Positions 23,759-32,769 of a stretch of DNA of 64,000 bases are shown here, in pieces (within the stretch, counting starts at the first letter, position 1; each line of letters begins with the position of its first letter). This DNA comes from an uncultured Christensenellaceae bacterium (GTDB lineage: Bacteria; Bacillota; Clostridia; Christensenellales; CAG-314), in NCBI GenBank assembly GCA_910586905.1, contig CAJUIV010000007.1, positions 1 through 64,000 on the forward strand, given 5' to 3'. The notes beneath the pieces are model-generated. The model made no database searches. It saw only the letters and a program-made list of their open reading frames with translations, and was not told where the DNA came from. A program made the position numbers and the translations under genes.

Positions 23759-25753
23759 ATGAAAAAACGACTACTTTGCATTTCCGTCGGAATCGTATTG
23801 GCGTTAACTGCCTGTTTGGGTCTGTTCGCTTGCGATAATACGAACAAGGGAAAGAATACGGACGACTCGTTTGCTATGGTGTCTTCTTGGACGACGAGCG
23901 GATTGGTGAATCACTATAACAGCAATACTAACTGTACGGCGTACGATTATTTCGTCGTTGAAGGACTGTACCGTTACGTGCGTTCGACCGACGAAATTTT
24001 TGCGCAGCTCGCCGACGGCAACCCCGTTCATACCAGAGAGCCGATGTCTTCTTATAAAGACGTTATGGGACAGGACGCGTTCGATTACTACGCCGAGCAA
24101 TTGGATGCATCGACGCCCGAAGAACAAGCCGATTTGGAAGTGTCGGTTACAACGGTCAAAATCCGTCCTAACGCCAAATGGCAAAACGGAGAGGACTTTA
24201 CCGCAAAAGACGTATGGGCTTACTACTATATGATTCACCCGACTTCCAGCAACTATATGGTAGCCGTAAAAGCCGCGGACGACAAAACCGTTCAATTTGT
24301 CTGGAATCCTCTGAAAGAGCCTAACGATACGGTAAAAGAACTTCTTATAGCTCAGGATAAATCGGGGACCGTAAAATACGACGAATTCTCGATGTACGTA
24401 GACCCTGTGTTTAACATCGTTATGAACTCGCCCGTAAACAGAAATTCCGCTTTGTGGGGAGCGTTTAACCGTTTTTCGACCGACGAGCAGATAGTAGAGC
24501 TTAACAAAACACGCAACGCGTTTTTCTCTTACAGTCCGTCTTGGTATATAGCGACCGGTCCGTTTAAACCCGACGTATTTTCCGCTACTCAAATAAAGCT
24601 TGTTAAAAACGAATTTTACTGGAACGCTGAAAATATAGGTTTCAAAATTATCAAATTGTATTCGTCGAACGATTTAAACCAAACGTATCAGCTTATTTCT
24701 ACCGGATACGTCGACTATTTCGACGGCTTTATACAACAGGATACGCTGGAAAGTATGTTGGATTCCAATCCCGACCTTGTAAATTTGAAAATGTACGACC
24801 CCGGTTCTATAGGTATAACGTTTAACATCAAAAAGCCTTTGCTTACTCTCGGCGTAAGAAAAGCGTTTCAATATATTTTCAACAGAGAGGAGATAAAGGA
24901 CGCTGCGAATCCGTACGCGACGACTTCGTACTATCCGCTTTTGGGTATGGCGGCTTCCGAAGCTCAAACGTATATGAGCGAAAAACACTTTAACGCTCTT
25001 AAAAAGTACGAGTATAACACTGCGAAAGCGGAAGAACTGCTTACGGCAGAGGGATGGACGAAACAAAACGACGGTTGGTACGCAAACGGAAAAAAAGTAG
25101 AGCTGACGCTCGCTTGCCCGAGCGGACACGATATTTCCGCTACCGCGGGCGAAGCGGCTGCGGCTCAGCTGGAAAAATTCGGAATCAAAATAAACTTGCT
25201 CAAAACAAGTAACTTCTATTCTCAAGCTCCCGAAGAAAACAGTACGTACGACCTTATGCTAGAGTGGACCGACCTCAATATGAGTTTTTCGTATCCTACG
25301 GGCAGTTATAACCAATTCTCCAGCGTATACGCGCGTTGGATTCACGTAGAAACTTATCCCAATAACTATTACGACACACAAAAAGCGGGTAGCGTAAAAC
25401 TCGTTTTCGACGGCTTAGACGGCGATACGAACAAATACGAATTCGCGGATTATATAAACTCGTTCTATTCGATTGACGAAAGCGAATTGCAATATCTTGT
25501 AGACGTGTTTAACACCGGTTTGTCCGAATTGTGTTTGGGCGTTCAATTTTTCCAAAACGTAACTGCTTCCACGCTCAACGTTGGCAGAATAAAAGGCGTT
25601 CCTTTGGAAGAGTATTGGAGCGAAAACCGAAACGTTACCTATGTTCCTCAGGCAGGAACGGACGACTTCTTCAAAGTTGCCAGAACTAACCTGGTATACG
25701 CTACCAACTATATGCTGGCGTACGGATATTATCAACCCAATAGTGCAAAATAA
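23759..25753 (+). CDS. Opp/Dpp-type substrate-binding lipoprotein
   Basis: 664 residues. The signal peptide ends near LFAC (Cys 25). The body follows the family 5 extracellular solute-binding protein plan: WQNGEDFTAKDVWAYYYM, a GPFKP strand, and a second lobe with RKAFQYIFNREEI. Family 5 proteins bind peptides but also oligosaccharides in some bacteria and archaea. The setting between GH32-like genes argues for oligosaccharide here. GGAGG precedes the ATG. It starts a compact binding protein-permease-permease-ATPase-ATPase run. Confidence 0.93.
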   Translation: MKKRLLCISVGIVLALTACLGLFACDNTNKGKNTDDSFAMVSSWTTSGLVNHYNSNTNCTAYDYFVVEGLYRYVRSTDEIFAQLADGNPVHTREPMSSYKDVMGQDAFDYYAEQLDASTPEEQADLEVSVTTVKIRPNAKWQNGEDFTAKDVWAYYYMIHPTSSNYMVAVKAADDKTVQFVWNPLKEPNDTVKELLIAQDKSGTVKYDEFSMYVDPVFNIVMNSPVNRNSALWGAFNRFSTDEQIVELNKTRNAFFSYSPSWYIATGPFKPDVFSATQIKLVKNEFYWNAENIGFKIIKLYSSNDLNQTYQLISTGYVDYFDGFIQQDTLESMLDSNPDLVNLKMYDPGSIGITFNIKKPLLTLGVRKAFQYIFNREEIKDAANPYATTSYYPLLGMAASEAQTYMSEKHFNALKKYEYNTAKAEELLTAEGWTKQNDGWYANGKKVELTLACPSGHDISATAGEAAAAQLEKFGIKINLLKTSNFYSQAPEENSTYDLMLEWTDLNMSFSYPTGSYNQFSSVYARWIHVETYPNNYYDTQKAGSVKLVFDGLDGDTNKYEFADYINSFYSIDESELQYLVDVFNTGLSELCLGVQFFQNVTASTLNVGRIKGVPLEEYWSENRNVTYVPQAGTDDFFKVARTNLVYATNYMLAYGYYQPNSAK

Positions 25754-25764
25754 ACGGAGTAATA

Positions 25765-26832
25765 ATGACTCAAAGTAAGCAAAAATTCAAATCGTTTGTC
25801 AAAAAAGCTGGTAAAGCAATCGCAAGATTCTTTGTTAAGTACAAGTACTTTTTTGCAAAAATAGGCGTCGCTCTTATTACGCTAGCCTTAACGATTATAC
25901 TGCTGTTTTTCCTTTTGCGTCTTATTCCCGGAGATATAGTGGAGCTGTACGCGTTAAAACTGCAGGCGCAGCAAGGCATTACCTTCGATCGCGCCTACGA
26001 ACTCGCTTCGCAGTTGTTGAATTACGACCCGAATGAAGACGTGTTTTCAGCGTTCTTCCGTTACGTAGGAGGACTTTTCCGCGGACAGTTGGGCGAATCG
26101 TATTTGGAAACGGGCGTTTCCGCGAATACGCTTTTAAAAACCCGACTTCCGTGGACGCTGTTCGTTTCCTCCGTGGCGTTGTTTATAAGTTTCTTTTTAG
26201 GCGTGCTTATCGGCGGCTTCGTCGCTCAGCGCCGTAAAGGAATTGGCAATAAAATCGCGTCGGCTTATATTGCGGTTTCGGGTTCTATTCCCGATTATCT
26301 CATGGCGCTTTTGTTGGTAATCGTTTTCGCTTACAAGCTTAACTGGTTTCCTTCGCAAAACAACTACGACGCATTTAACACTACGCCGGGTTTCAACTTC
26401 CCGTTTATCGGAAGCGTTTTGCATCACGCGTTTCTGCCTATATTGTCGTATACGCTAGTACAAACGGGCAACTGGATTTTGCATATGCGCGGCAGCTGTA
26501 TAGGCGTACTCGGCGAGGACTATATCAACGCCGCCCGCGCAAGAGGTTTGTCGGATAGAACTATCCGCAACAAATATATGCGCAAAAACGCTCTTTTGCC
26601 GCTAGTTACGATGTTCGGAGTAACTTTCGGCGCGCTGTTCGGCGGAGCTACTTTAATGGAAAGCATTTTCAACTATCCGGGTATCGGTTTGGAAATATCC
26701 AACCGCATAGTAACCAAAGACTATATGGTGGTGCAAGGACTGATATTCTTTTCCGCCGCAATGGTAATCGTTGTTAATCTAATCGTCGACTTGATTTACC
26801 CGCTTATCGACCCGCGGGTTAAGAGGGGGTAA
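25765..26832 (+). CDS. Opp/Dpp-type permease, DppB-like
   Basis: 355 residues with six predicted helices. It has the DppB signature LRLIPGD near residue 50, an extracellular loop (about 70-130) and the EAA coupling motif EDYINAARARGLSDRTI. An N-terminal basic extension of about 30 residues precedes the first helix. It lies 11 bases after the binding-protein gene and 6 bases before the second permease. Membrane channel half of the importer. Confidence 0.95.
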   Translation: MTQSKQKFKSFVKKAGKAIARFFVKYKYFFAKIGVALITLALTIILLFFLLRLIPGDIVELYALKLQAQQGITFDRAYELASQLLNYDPNEDVFSAFFRYVGGLFRGQLGESYLETGVSANTLLKTRLPWTLFVSSVALFISFFLGVLIGGFVAQRRKGIGNKIASAYIAVSGSIPDYLMALLLVIVFAYKLNWFPSQNNYDAFNTTPGFNFPFIGSVLHHAFLPILSYTLVQTGNWILHMRGSCIGVLGEDYINAARARGLSDRTIRNKYMRKNALLPLVTMFGVTFGALFGGATLMESIFNYPGIGLEISNRIVTKDYMVVQGLIFFSAAMVIVVNLIVDLIYPLIDPRVKRG

Positions 26833-26838
26833 AAAGGT

Positions 26839-27741
26839 ATGAGTAAAGCGAAAAACTTTTTTATCCTGGTAGGAAAAACTTTGCGCGAATTTTTTATAAG
26901 TTTCGGAAAAACGTGCAAAAAGGTTTTTTCCAATCCCAAAACGATTGCGGGGTTCGTCATACTTGCGTTGTTCGTTTTTATTGCGATATTCGGAAAACTG
27001 ATTTTTCCATATAACGCAGATACCGACGTTGCGAACAAATATCTGAATCCGTCGTTGGAACACCCGTTCGGCACAGACTGGCTGGGACGCGACGTATTCC
27101 GTCAGATGATAGCCGGCACGTCGTCGATTTTGGAAATAGCGTTTTTCTCGGCTATATTTACCGTAGTAATAGGTACGGTACTGGGTATAGTAAGCGGTTT
27201 CGTGGGCGGTTGGGTAGACAAAATTATCATGGGTATCACCAATATATTTTTGTCTATACCGTCTTTCCCCGTATATTTGCTGCTTGCTGCCATAATCACA
27301 ATCGACACCCCCATATCGCTCGCAATGGTTATATCTATATGGAGTTGGGCGGGACTTTGCCGCGCTATTCGCGTACAGGTTATGAGTTTGAAAGAACGCG
27401 ACTTCATTCAAATATGCGCTGTTATGCGTATGTCTAAGGCGCACGTTATCTTTAAAGAGCTTTTGCCTAACGTATTCAGTTATATCGTTATAAACTTCGT
27501 TATGGCTATGCGCAACGCCATTATGGCCAGCGTGGGAATTATGCTCGTAGGTCTTGCCGCTTACGACCCTACCAACTGGGGCGCGATAATAAACGCGGCT
27601 CGCACAAAAGGACTTATCAATCCTCAAAACGTAGCGATACTTATGTATCCGCTTGTGGCAATCGTTATATTCCAGTCGGCTATGCTAATGCTGGCAAACG
27701 GATTGGACGAAACGTTGAATCCCAGACTCAAAGTAATGTAA
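26839..27741 (+). CDS. Opp/Dpp-type permease, DppC-like
   Basis: 300 residues. It has the DppC hallmarks: an N-terminal helix, then HPFGTDWLGRDVFRQMIAG, and the coupling motif KERDFIQICAVMRMSKAHVIFKE, here diverged from the usual EAA wording. It is slightly shorter at the C-terminus than many DppC. It pairs with the upstream DppB to form the translocation pore. Confidence 0.95.
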   Translation: MSKAKNFFILVGKTLREFFISFGKTCKKVFSNPKTIAGFVILALFVFIAIFGKLIFPYNADTDVANKYLNPSLEHPFGTDWLGRDVFRQMIAGTSSILEIAFFSAIFTVVIGTVLGIVSGFVGGWVDKIIMGITNIFLSIPSFPVYLLLAAIITIDTPISLAMVISIWSWAGLCRAIRVQVMSLKERDFIQICAVMRMSKAHVIFKELLPNVFSYIVINFVMAMRNAIMASVGIMLVGLAAYDPTNWGAIINAARTKGLINPQNVAILMYPLVAIVIFQSAMLMLANGLDETLNPRLKVM

Positions 27742-27751
27742 AGGAGCGGAA

Positions 27752-28759
27752 ATGAACGAAAACATAATTGAATTTCGCAATGTGTCTATAGACTATCCGC
27801 TTAAAAAATACACGATTCGGGCGGTAACGGACGTTTCGTTAGGTATTAAACGCGGAAAGATAACCGCGCTTGTCGGAGAAAGCGGAAGCGGAAAAACTAC
27901 TTTGTCGTCCTCGATTATCAAATGTATTTCCGAGCCCGGCAAAATCGCTGCGGGTGAAATCGTATTTTTCGATAACGCTGACGGCGAGGAAAAAGAAACC
28001 GTCGTAAGCGGCTTAAAGGAAAAACAGCTCAAAGAGTTCCGCTGGAAACGCGTTTCGATGGTTTTTCAGGCGGCGCAAAGCGCGCTTAATCCCGTTATGA
28101 CGGTAGAGGAGCAATTTGTCGAAACGCTGCTGGCGCACGGCGAAGTTCGCGATAAACAAAAGCAGCGCGAGCGCTGCAAAGATTTGTTATCTTACGTTAA
28201 ATTGGACGCCGACCGCGTTTTATCTTCCTATCCGCACGAATTGTCTGGCGGTATGAAACAGCGCGTAATGATTGCTTTTTCGTTGCTGCTTAATCCCGAT
28301 TTGATAATACTGGACGAGCCTACGACGGCGCTTGACGTAATAACGCAAAATTATATTTTCAATTTGTTAAAGCAAATAAACAGAGAAACGGATATCTCGA
28401 TGATTTTGATGACTCACGATATATCCGTAGTTGCGAAGTTCGCCGATTACGTAGGCGTTATGTACGGAGGCAGGCTTGTAGAATACGGTACGGTTAACGA
28501 TATTTTCCGTAAGCACAGACATCCGTATACCGAGGGGCTTATCAAAGCTACGCCTTCGATAATAGGCGATATCGACAAATTAAGCCCTATCGAAGGCGCT
28601 CCGCCCGATTTAATGAATTTACCTAAAGGTTGCATATTTTCTCCACGCTGCCCTTACGCGCAGGATATTTGCCGCGGCGACGAGCCGCCGACCGTATATT
28701 CGGACGACGGCTCAAAGGGTAGATGTTATTTCTACGAGGAGAGGAAAAATGGCAGATAA
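27752..28759 (+). CDS. Opp/Dpp-type ATPase, DppD-like
   Basis: 335 residues. Walker A GESGSGKT (about 40), Q-loop VFQAAQSALNP, signature LSGGMKQRV, Walker B LIILDEPT and a switch His in TMTHDISV-like LMTHDIS. The C-terminal Cys-containing oligopeptide-transporter extension (GCIFSPRCPYAQDIC) is present and may hold an iron-sulfur cluster as in DppD. It overlaps the next ATPase by 11 bases. Confidence 0.95.
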   Translation: MNENIIEFRNVSIDYPLKKYTIRAVTDVSLGIKRGKITALVGESGSGKTTLSSSIIKCISEPGKIAAGEIVFFDNADGEEKETVVSGLKEKQLKEFRWKRVSMVFQAAQSALNPVMTVEEQFVETLLAHGEVRDKQKQRERCKDLLSYVKLDADRVLSSYPHELSGGMKQRVMIAFSLLLNPDLIILDEPTTALDVITQNYIFNLLKQINRETDISMILMTHDISVVAKFADYVGVMYGGRLVEYGTVNDIFRKHRHPYTEGLIKATPSIIGDIDKLSPIEGAPPDLMNLPKGCIFSPRCPYAQDICRGDEPPTVYSDDGSKGRCYFYEERKNGR

Positions 28760-29807
28760 ATTAAATAAAACGCAGACGGAAGAAAACGTTTCGTCGGCAG
28801 AACGGCAGCCCTTAATGCGGCTTGAAAATATCAATATGGTATTTAAAAAGAGCAACGGCTTGCTTACGGACAAACACATTCACGTTTTAAAAAATATCAG
28901 TTTGGATATCGAACAGAGCGAAATTATAGCGCTCGTAGGCGAGTCGGGCTGCGGAAAAACCACTCTCGGCCGGATAATTACAGGGCTTTTAACTCCCACG
29001 AGCGGAGATATCTATTTGGAAGGACAAAAAGTTACGGGAACTTTCAAAAAAAAGATAGCTTCCTACAATCAAGTACAGTTTATTCAGCAGGACAGTTATG
29101 CGGCGTTAAATCCCGTCCGCACGATATACGACAGTTTGTACGCGCCCATAAAAACGCACAACAAAAAGTGGACGCGCGCGCAAATCGACGAACGTATAGA
29201 AGAGTTGATGACTCTTATAGGTCTTCAGCCCTCGTCGCAGTTTTTAACTAAATATCCGCATCAGCTTTCGGGCGGACAGCGTCAGCGAATTTTGATGGCG
29301 AGAGCTATATCTCTCGACCCCAAATTGATAGTCGCCGACGAACCGGTATCTATGATAGACGTTTCGCTCAGACTGTCGCTCTTAAATCTTATGAAAAAGC
29401 TTAACGAGCAGCTTGGGATGTCGTTTGTGTATATTTCTCACGATTTGTCTACGACGCGGTATATCGCGCGTAACGGAAGAGTCGCAGTTATGTATCTGGG
29501 AGAAATAGCGGAGCTGGGCAACATAGGCGACGTAGTGCGCTGTCCGCGGCATCCGTATACGAGAGCGCTTATTCAGGCGGTGCCTATTCCCGACCCGGAT
29601 TTCGCGTCTTACGACGAACTGCCGTTAAAATCGATGAATCTCGGTTCGCTTGAAAACCGCTCGGACGGCTGTTCTTTTTACGACAGATGTCTGTATTCTA
29701 CGGAACACTGTCTTGAGGGCGTTGACTACGCCGATACTCCTACCTCTAAAGTACTATGCAACAATATCGACTGCGTACCGAGTCAGCCGATTTATAAAGA
29801 AAAATAA
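28749..29807 (+). CDS. Opp/Dpp-type ATPase, DppF/OppF-like
   Basis: 352 residues. Walker A GESGCGKT, Q-loop FIQQDSYAALNP, signature LSGGQRQRI, Walker B LIVADEPVSMID and switch YISHDLS. The C-terminal extension with GCSFYDRCLYSTEHC is the usual Opp/Dpp family tail. Together with the previous ATPase it forms the heterodimeric motor. The frame ends 25 bases before the large surface-protein gene, which has its own AAGGAGG. Confidence 0.95.
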   Translation: MADKLNKTQTEENVSSAERQPLMRLENINMVFKKSNGLLTDKHIHVLKNISLDIEQSEIIALVGESGCGKTTLGRIITGLLTPTSGDIYLEGQKVTGTFKKKIASYNQVQFIQQDSYAALNPVRTIYDSLYAPIKTHNKKWTRAQIDERIEELMTLIGLQPSSQFLTKYPHQLSGGQRQRILMARAISLDPKLIVADEPVSMIDVSLRLSLLNLMKKLNEQLGMSFVYISHDLSTTRYIARNGRVAVMYLGEIAELGNIGDVVRCPRHPYTRALIQAVPIPDPDFASYDELPLKSMNLGSLENRSDGCSFYDRCLYSTEHCLEGVDYADTPTSKVLCNNIDCVPSQPIYKEK

Positions 29808-29832
29808 TTTAAACGTTTCAAAGGAGGACACT

Positions 29833-32769
29833 ATGAAACAGCACACGAGAACTAATTTGATGCTGATTGCGATTTTGACGTTCGTACTCGCTGTGGGCGC
29901 GTTGCTTGCTACAAGCATCGTTTTAAAACCCGACGCAACTGCGGATTCGCCTGCAAGCGACGTTATACTCAGTCAGGATTTCAACGGCGACGGCATTCCC
30001 GAAGGATGGGAAGACCTTATCGGTTCTGTCGAAGACGGAATGGGATTGATAAATTCCGGATTCCAAAACGTTCCGTTCCCCGAGAATTTACTGACAGAAT
30101 CTAACAATTACGAAATTTCCTTCGATATTTTGCGTAAAGACGAACAAGGCGATTCGTTCTTCTTCCACATCGTAGGACTTAACGGAAACGACGGCACAAA
30201 TATTTATTTGGCTTCGGAAGGAAACGGACAGTTTTGGAGTCTAAGCGATTTTAACGGACATCCTGTTTACAACAACTCCGGCGAAGAACACGGCGGACTG
30301 AACTACGCTTCGGTGGATTTGACTCAAAAACATAATGTAAAAATCGTTCATTTCGACGGTTACGTGGAATTGTGGATAGACGGAACGCGCAGAGCAGTTT
30401 CGCATTTATCTCACTTCGGAAACAATAATTATCACTCTCGCGGCGAAATAACCGAAGGTAAAATTACCGGTTTTGCGTTTGACGCGCGTTTGAATCTTCT
30501 TATCGACAACTTTACGGTTAAAGAAGCGAAAGGCTTGAGCGTATCTTACTCCGAACACAGCGAAGTTACTACTACCGGTTCTTCCAAAATTTTCCCTCTT
30601 TCCGCGCAAAATCTGTATAACGGCAATTTTGAAATTGTCGGCAAATTCGCTTACGCGGATATAGCCGCTACGGGTTATTATCCCAACATAACGCTGTACG
30701 GACTTAACAATTCTACGGGAGATACGAACAACGGCAATCATTACGGAGTTGCTTTTCAGGCGTATGCGGACAGAGAATTTATCACTCCTCAAATCTTTGC
30801 GAAAAAACCCGATACAACTTGGGCTTCAGCAAACGGCGCGGCAGTTGCTTGCAGCGAAACCGACGGCGTCGAGTTCCTGATTCAGGTATTCGGCGACAAT
30901 ATCCGTTACTTTGTTAACGGCGAACTTAAAATATCTACGACGTTTACCGAACTCGGCATAGACAAAGGCTACTTGCAGTATATACGCGTTCAAAGCGGCG
31001 GCGGAGGATTGTATTGGACGGATTTTTCGTACCAAGGCTTCGATAAAGAAACCGCGGTTACTATTTCCTCCGACAAAATCCGCGCAAAGTTGGGCGAAGA
31101 AATAACTTTTACGGCAACGATGTTCGGGACGGAAACAACCGAAACGTTCGACTGGTACGTTGACGGCGTCGCGCAAGAATCCTCCGAACAAACGCTTGTT
31201 CTCGACAGTCTTACCGAGGGCGTTCACAAAATCGTTTACAAGAGCGAAACATTTGTAAGTAACGAAATTACGGTCGAAGTATTCGATAATATGATATCTA
31301 TCGAATCGGATAAAAACAGCGGATACGCTACGGACGAATTTACGTTCACGGCGGAATTGTCGGGCGATTTCGAATCGGACAAGCCGTTGTGGTACCTTGA
31401 CGGAGAAGTTTTGGAAGAGCAAACCGAAACGCTTGTTCTTACGGAACTTTCGGTCGGAACTCACAAGGTGATTATGAAAAACGAATCCGTATCCAGTAAC
31501 GAAATTGAAATCGTAGTAAACAATGGAAAACTCACTTTAACTACGGCGAAGAATAACTATTTAACTACCGAAACAGCAACTATAACGGCGGAAACGGTTG
31601 GCGTCCTTGCAAGCGACGCTTTAACTTGGAAAGTCAATGGCGTCGAAACGACCGACGTGGACGGAAAAACTTTGACGCTCAATCTTTCCGAGTACAAAAA
31701 AGGCGACGTTATAACCGTAGAGTGCGCAAGCGCGAGCGGATTGGAAGCTTCGGTTAGCGTGAACTTATATTTCAATATTTTGGAAGAAATTTCCGCCGAC
31801 GATAACTACAAAGTTTTAAACTCAATCGAACTTAAACCCGGCGAGATTTACGGCAACTACGCTTGCCAGGAAGACGAGGGCGGTAACTATCTGTATAGCA
31901 CCGCGGAAGGCGGCAGTTGGTACAATCTTAGCGGAGCTATTCCCGAAACGATGTCCTTCGCTTTAAATTACGAAATGTACGTTCCTACGGAAATCAACAA
32001 TACTAACTATTCTTATCCCGGATTTATAGGACTCAATTCCAAATATCCGCAGGGCTTTGTCGAAATAGCGATAGAAGTAAATAAAAACGGCTTCCGTCCT
32101 TATATAAAAGACCAAGCTGCAAATATGGAATACGACGTAGCCGACTACGGCTTCGGTACCGATTTGTCGTACGCAGGCATAGCTAAAAAAGGAGACTGGA
32201 ACAAAGTAAGTTACGTTGTTTCCGGCAAGTATCTTGCTATGTATATAAACGACGTACAAGTTTATTTCGTTAACTATCCAAATATGACGCTGCCTTCGGC
32301 TATAGGATTTAACACCTTCCCCGACGGAGGCGCCGGCGTTCCGTATATTCGTTTCCGTAATTTGTCGGTTACGGGCATAGCGGAAGAAAGACCCGCGCTC
32401 TCCTCTGTAAGCTGTTCCGTATCTTCTACGACAATCAAAATCGGAGAAACGGCTACTTTGTCGGCAAACGTTAATCCTTATAACGCCGAGTATACAACTA
32501 TCGAGTGGTACGTAAACGACGTTAAAGTAGACGGAGCAAATTCTTTGACGTATTCGTTCTCCGCGGATAAAGAGGGCGAATATAAAATTTACTGTAAAAT
32601 AGACAATATTTCCAGCACCGTAAAAACCGTAACGGTACAGGCTGACGAAACTCCTAACGAACCTAACGTACCTCTTATCGTGGGCGCGTCTGTCGGCGGT
32701 GTGGCAGGAGCAGGCGGAATAACCGCGGCGGCGGTATTGATTCTCAAAAAGAAACGCAAGAGCTTATGA
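29833..32769 (+). CDS. Surface scaffold with lectin-like and Ig-like domains
   Basis: 979 residues. After the signal peptide (helix about 9-30) there are concanavalin-like sandwich segments near 45-205, 225-395 and 645-850. Three Ig-like repeats lie between about 400 and 640, each with EITFTA/FTFTA, WYVDG/WYLDG and SNEI strands; a fourth lies near 855-935 with WYVNDVKVDG. A Gly/Ala-rich helix and KKKRK tail end the protein. It has no LPXTG, so it is anchored by the helix. No catalytic residues seen; substrate binding is the likely role. ATG 29833 has AAGGAGG 5 bases upstream. It overlaps the next gene as ATGA. Confidence 0.85.
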   Translation: MKQHTRTNLMLIAILTFVLAVGALLATSIVLKPDATADSPASDVILSQDFNGDGIPEGWEDLIGSVEDGMGLINSGFQNVPFPENLLTESNNYEISFDILRKDEQGDSFFFHIVGLNGNDGTNIYLASEGNGQFWSLSDFNGHPVYNNSGEEHGGLNYASVDLTQKHNVKIVHFDGYVELWIDGTRRAVSHLSHFGNNNYHSRGEITEGKITGFAFDARLNLLIDNFTVKEAKGLSVSYSEHSEVTTTGSSKIFPLSAQNLYNGNFEIVGKFAYADIAATGYYPNITLYGLNNSTGDTNNGNHYGVAFQAYADREFITPQIFAKKPDTTWASANGAAVACSETDGVEFLIQVFGDNIRYFVNGELKISTTFTELGIDKGYLQYIRVQSGGGGLYWTDFSYQGFDKETAVTISSDKIRAKLGEEITFTATMFGTETTETFDWYVDGVAQESSEQTLVLDSLTEGVHKIVYKSETFVSNEITVEVFDNMISIESDKNSGYATDEFTFTAELSGDFESDKPLWYLDGEVLEEQTETLVLTELSVGTHKVIMKNESVSSNEIEIVVNNGKLTLTTAKNNYLTTETATITAETVGVLASDALTWKVNGVETTDVDGKTLTLNLSEYKKGDVITVECASASGLEASVSVNLYFNILEEISADDNYKVLNSIELKPGEIYGNYACQEDEGGNYLYSTAEGGSWYNLSGAIPETMSFALNYEMYVPTEINNTNYSYPGFIGLNSKYPQGFVEIAIEVNKNGFRPYIKDQAANMEYDVADYGFGTDLSYAGIAKKGDWNKVSYVVSGKYLAMYINDVQVYFVNYPNMTLPSAIGFNTFPDGGAGVPYIRFRNLSVTGIAEERPALSSVSCSVSSTTIKIGETATLSANVNPYNAEYTTIEWYVNDVKVDGANSLTYSFSADKEGEYKIYCKIDNISSTVKTVTVQADETPNEPNVPLIVGASVGGVAGAGGITAAAVLILKKKRKSL

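Noticed and set aside
29808..29824. cre/LacI operator before the scaffold gene
   Set aside because: TTTAAACGTTTCAA resembles O2, but the spacing of the half-sites fails the consensus and it overlaps the ribosome site region.
20414..31464. Long open frames on the minus strand opposite the sugar locus (up to about 280 codons)
   Set aside because: They lie exactly opposite strong genes, have no ribosome sites, are rich in Arg, Phe and Val, and follow from the codon use of the real genes.
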